5,233 nt of DNA from Prevotellaceae bacterium. Its GTDB lineage: Bacteria; Bacteroidota; Bacteroidia; Bacteroidales; UBA932. The translations under genes were made by a program, and so were the position numbers. The notes beneath the pieces are model-generated. The model ran no database searches, was not told the origin of the DNA, and saw only the letters and a program-made list of their open reading frames with translations. Shown here in pieces: positions 5,067 to 5,233 of this stretch. Position 1 is the first letter of the stretch. Each line of letters opens with the position of its first letter. The stretch lies in NCBI GenBank assembly GCA_031287815.1, contig JAITSM010000244.1, forward strand, positions 1 to 5,233, written 5' to 3'.

Positions 5067-5233
5067 TTTCATCTCCTTCATCCCCTTCATCCCCTTCATC
5101 CCCTTCATCGCCCCAAGGGCATTCATCCCCTTCATCCCTTTCATCGCCCGAAGGGCATTCTCTATTCTCCATTCTCCCTTCTCCATTCAGTAAGTCCGGC
5201 CGCAACAGCTGTGTGCGTTGCAGCGATTGTTCT
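5062..5233 (-). CDS. trmD: tRNA (guanine-N1)-methyltransferase, C-terminal fragment with repeat-derived tail
   Basis: On the minus strand a frame enters at the right edge and stays open to TAA at 5062-5064, giving 56 residues. The first 15 read EQSLQRTQLLRPDLL. This closely resembles the C-terminal helix region of TrmD (E. coli, from memory: KQSLGRTWLRRPELL), the enzyme that methylates G37 of tRNAs. The remaining 41 residues are not TrmD-like. They come from ATTCTCC-type heptamers (NGEGRMENRE) and then a 9-bp repeat read as GDEGDEGDE, with two ECPxGDE blocks. This makes a strongly acidic tail where TrmD normally ends shortly after RPDLL. The gene lies upstream of the phoH-like gene on the same strand. 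The family call rests on 15 residues, so another protein with a similar helix is possible; the catalytic domain lies outside the window. Confidence 0.7.
   Translation of the reverse strand, partial: EQSLQRTQLLRPDLLNGEGRMENRECPSGDERDEGDECPWGDEGDEGDEGDEGDES
5071..5160. repeat. 9-bp and 36-bp repeats inside the trmD tail
   Basis: On the minus strand GATGAAGGG-type 9-mers repeat in tandem. Two 36-bp blocks, 5125-5160 and 5089-5124, differ at only two bases. Each block contains a small inverted repeat, GCCC-GAA-GGGC (5146-5156) and GCCC-CAA-GGGC (5110-5120). All periods are multiples of three, so the trmD frame is kept. Confidence 0.9.
5157..5188. repeat. ATTCTCC heptamers at the end of the conserved trmD region
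   Basis: ATTCTCT, ATTCTCC, ATTCTCC, CTTCTCC and ATTC form an exact 7-bp series. On the minus strand it begins within about one codon of the conserved RPDLL, marking the point where trmD homology gives way to repeat sequence. Confidence 0.85.

Overview
The window looks like a chromosomal segment of a member of the Bacteroidota, probably Bacteroidales. Four things point that way: a FISUMP-type (Fibrobacter succinogenes major paralogous domain) protein end at the left edge; a ruvX-def gene pair; an exact match to the Bacteroidota -7 promoter box (TAnnTTTG) before ruvX; and genes that mostly lack Shine-Dalgarno sites. The genus cannot be fixed from the sequence alone.

Layout from left to right. 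Positions 1-383 hold the C-terminal end of a FISUMP protein (+). Positions 384-866 hold no convincing gene. They contain a 21-bp GC-rich tandem array, a possible 34-codon micro-ORF with a strong ribosome binding site, heptamer repeats and a likely promoter. ruvX (867-1301, +) and def (1395-1946, +) follow. They converge on a leftward gene set: purB (1962-3305, -), phoH-like PIN-ATPase (3329-4654, -) and, past a 407-base repeat-filled spacer, the 3' end of a gene that reads as trmD (5062-5233, -).

The protein-coding genes are mostly housekeeping: RuvX (RNA/DNA nuclease family linked to 16S rRNA maturation), peptide deformylase (N-formyl removal from new proteins), adenylosuccinate lyase (purine synthesis), a PIN-PhoH ATPase (RNA metabolism) and TrmD (tRNA m1G37 methylation). 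Several concern RNA or translation. They appear to form two facing transcription units.

The unusual content lies between the genes. Every spacer except the short def-purB gap carries short tandem repeats, mostly of exact 7-bp period. The two longest spacers also carry GC-rich arrays (21 bp x7 and 23 bp x9). In both arrays each unit can fold into a C-rich/G-rich stem with a 7-8 nt loop, and the differences between units fall in loops, linkers or compensated base pairs. A GGCGCC-centred palindrome with heptamer arms occurs in both spacers, and two exact 25-bp copies bracket the 23-bp array. The repeats also appear to have run into the end of trmD, giving its product a (GDE)n acidic tail and a stop codon that lies inside a heptamer repeat. 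This is the most novel material in the window. Its function is unknown and it may be only a repeat-prone mutational pattern.
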